Below, piece after piece: positions 63,685-64,000 of a stretch of DNA of 64,000 bases (within the stretch, counting starts at the first letter, position 1; every line of letters starts with the position of its first letter). Below the pieces are notes generated by a model, which saw only the letters and a program-made list of their open reading frames with translations, did no database searches and was not told where the DNA came from. The stretch lies in NCBI GenBank assembly GCA_963556495.2, contig OY747701.1, positions 41,494,001 through 41,558,000 of the forward strand. Direction: 5' to 3'. The DNA comes from Valencia hispanica (lineage: Eukaryota; Chordata; Actinopteri; Cyprinodontiformes; Valenciidae). The position numbers were made by a program, and so were the translations under genes.

Positions 63685-64000
63685 CAATGCGTTACAAAAA
63701 TATTCCTCCCCCTTTCAGGTTAACACATTTTGTCCTATTACTAACAAAACATCAATGTACTAGGGTTTGATGCTATACATCAACAAAAAGTAGTGAGTTC
63801 TGAAGCAGAAGTAAAAAGATATATGGTTTTTAAGTAAGAAAAATCTGAAAAGTGGGATGTGCATATGTATTCAGCTCCCCTGAGTTTGATAAAGAAAAGC
63901 ATCTCTGCAGTATGACGCTGCCGATACTATGCTTGTTCGAGGAGGGCCCAGTAAATACTCTTTTTATTTAACCCCTCTGCTTTTTTTACGTGTCACTGGC
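63685..64000. mobile_element. Tc1-like transposon end, internally deleted (runs off window)
   Basis: Phrases 'aaaatattcctccccctttc', 'gtgcatatgtattcagctcc' and 'gcagtatgacgctgccgata' follow the order of the terminal region, untranslated region and antisense transposase block of a common fish Tc1 family ('aagtattcatcccc', 'gcatatgtattcaccccc', 'gcatgatgctgccacca'). The distance between them is short, so most of the coding region is deleted. The right end is outside the window. Confidence 0.55.

Overview
This window is vertebrate nuclear DNA, almost certainly from a teleost fish. It is AT-rich and mostly non-coding, with long CA/GT and TCTA microsatellites. It also carries a typical fish repeat set: L2-type LINEs, Tc1-like and hAT elements, a DIRS-type tyrosine-recombinase retrotransposon and a tRNA-derived SINE. 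I see no bacterial features, rRNA, functional tRNA gene or CRISPR array.

One host gene is recognisable, on the minus strand: the orphan nuclear receptor estrogen-related receptor gamma (esrrg). Positions 1-216 hold the start of its conserved N-terminal coding exon, with the SUMO/phospho motif IKTEPSSP and the run [18 protein letters not shown]. The gene then runs off the left edge, where the DNA- and ligand-binding domains would lie. Everything else that is host sequence is esrrg 5' intron or upstream DNA. Three further 5' pieces can be argued from splice signals and phase: (a) a first exon ending at 22,191 or 22,187, whose 19-codon frame resembles the N-terminus of mammalian ERR-gamma isoform 1, with a GC-rich CCAAT/octamer promoter just upstream (about 22,560-22,860); (b) a 159-nt phase 2-2 cassette exon (13,296-13,454) that joins in frame to both neighbours; (c) a weaker alternative first exon with a donor at 15,454.

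Layout. 1-22.9 kb: esrrg 5' exons, introns and promoters, with few repeats. 22.9-29.3 kb: unique upstream DNA with one LINE tail. 29.3-33.5 kb: a broken DIRS1-like element. 33.5-37.9 kb: mostly unique DNA with a good candidate conserved non-coding block near 36 kb. 37.9-47.9 kb: nested transposons, namely a 418-bp hAT MITE with perfect 8-bp target duplication, a LINE split by a nearly intact Tc1 element, and an internally deleted L2 with a SINE in its 5' region abutting a second LINE head to head. 47.9-52.4 kb: unique DNA plus Tc1 and LINE relics. 52.4-56.2 kb: a second L2 copy with ORF1/esterase and endonuclease remains. 56.2-64 kb: unique DNA, Tc1 relics, a large inverted repeat (59.4-60.7 kb) and microsatellites.

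In function the window is a regulatory and 5'-exon territory for esrrg. The transposons are mostly dead and crowd the distal 26-58 kb, leaving the gene-proximal 26 kb largely clear.
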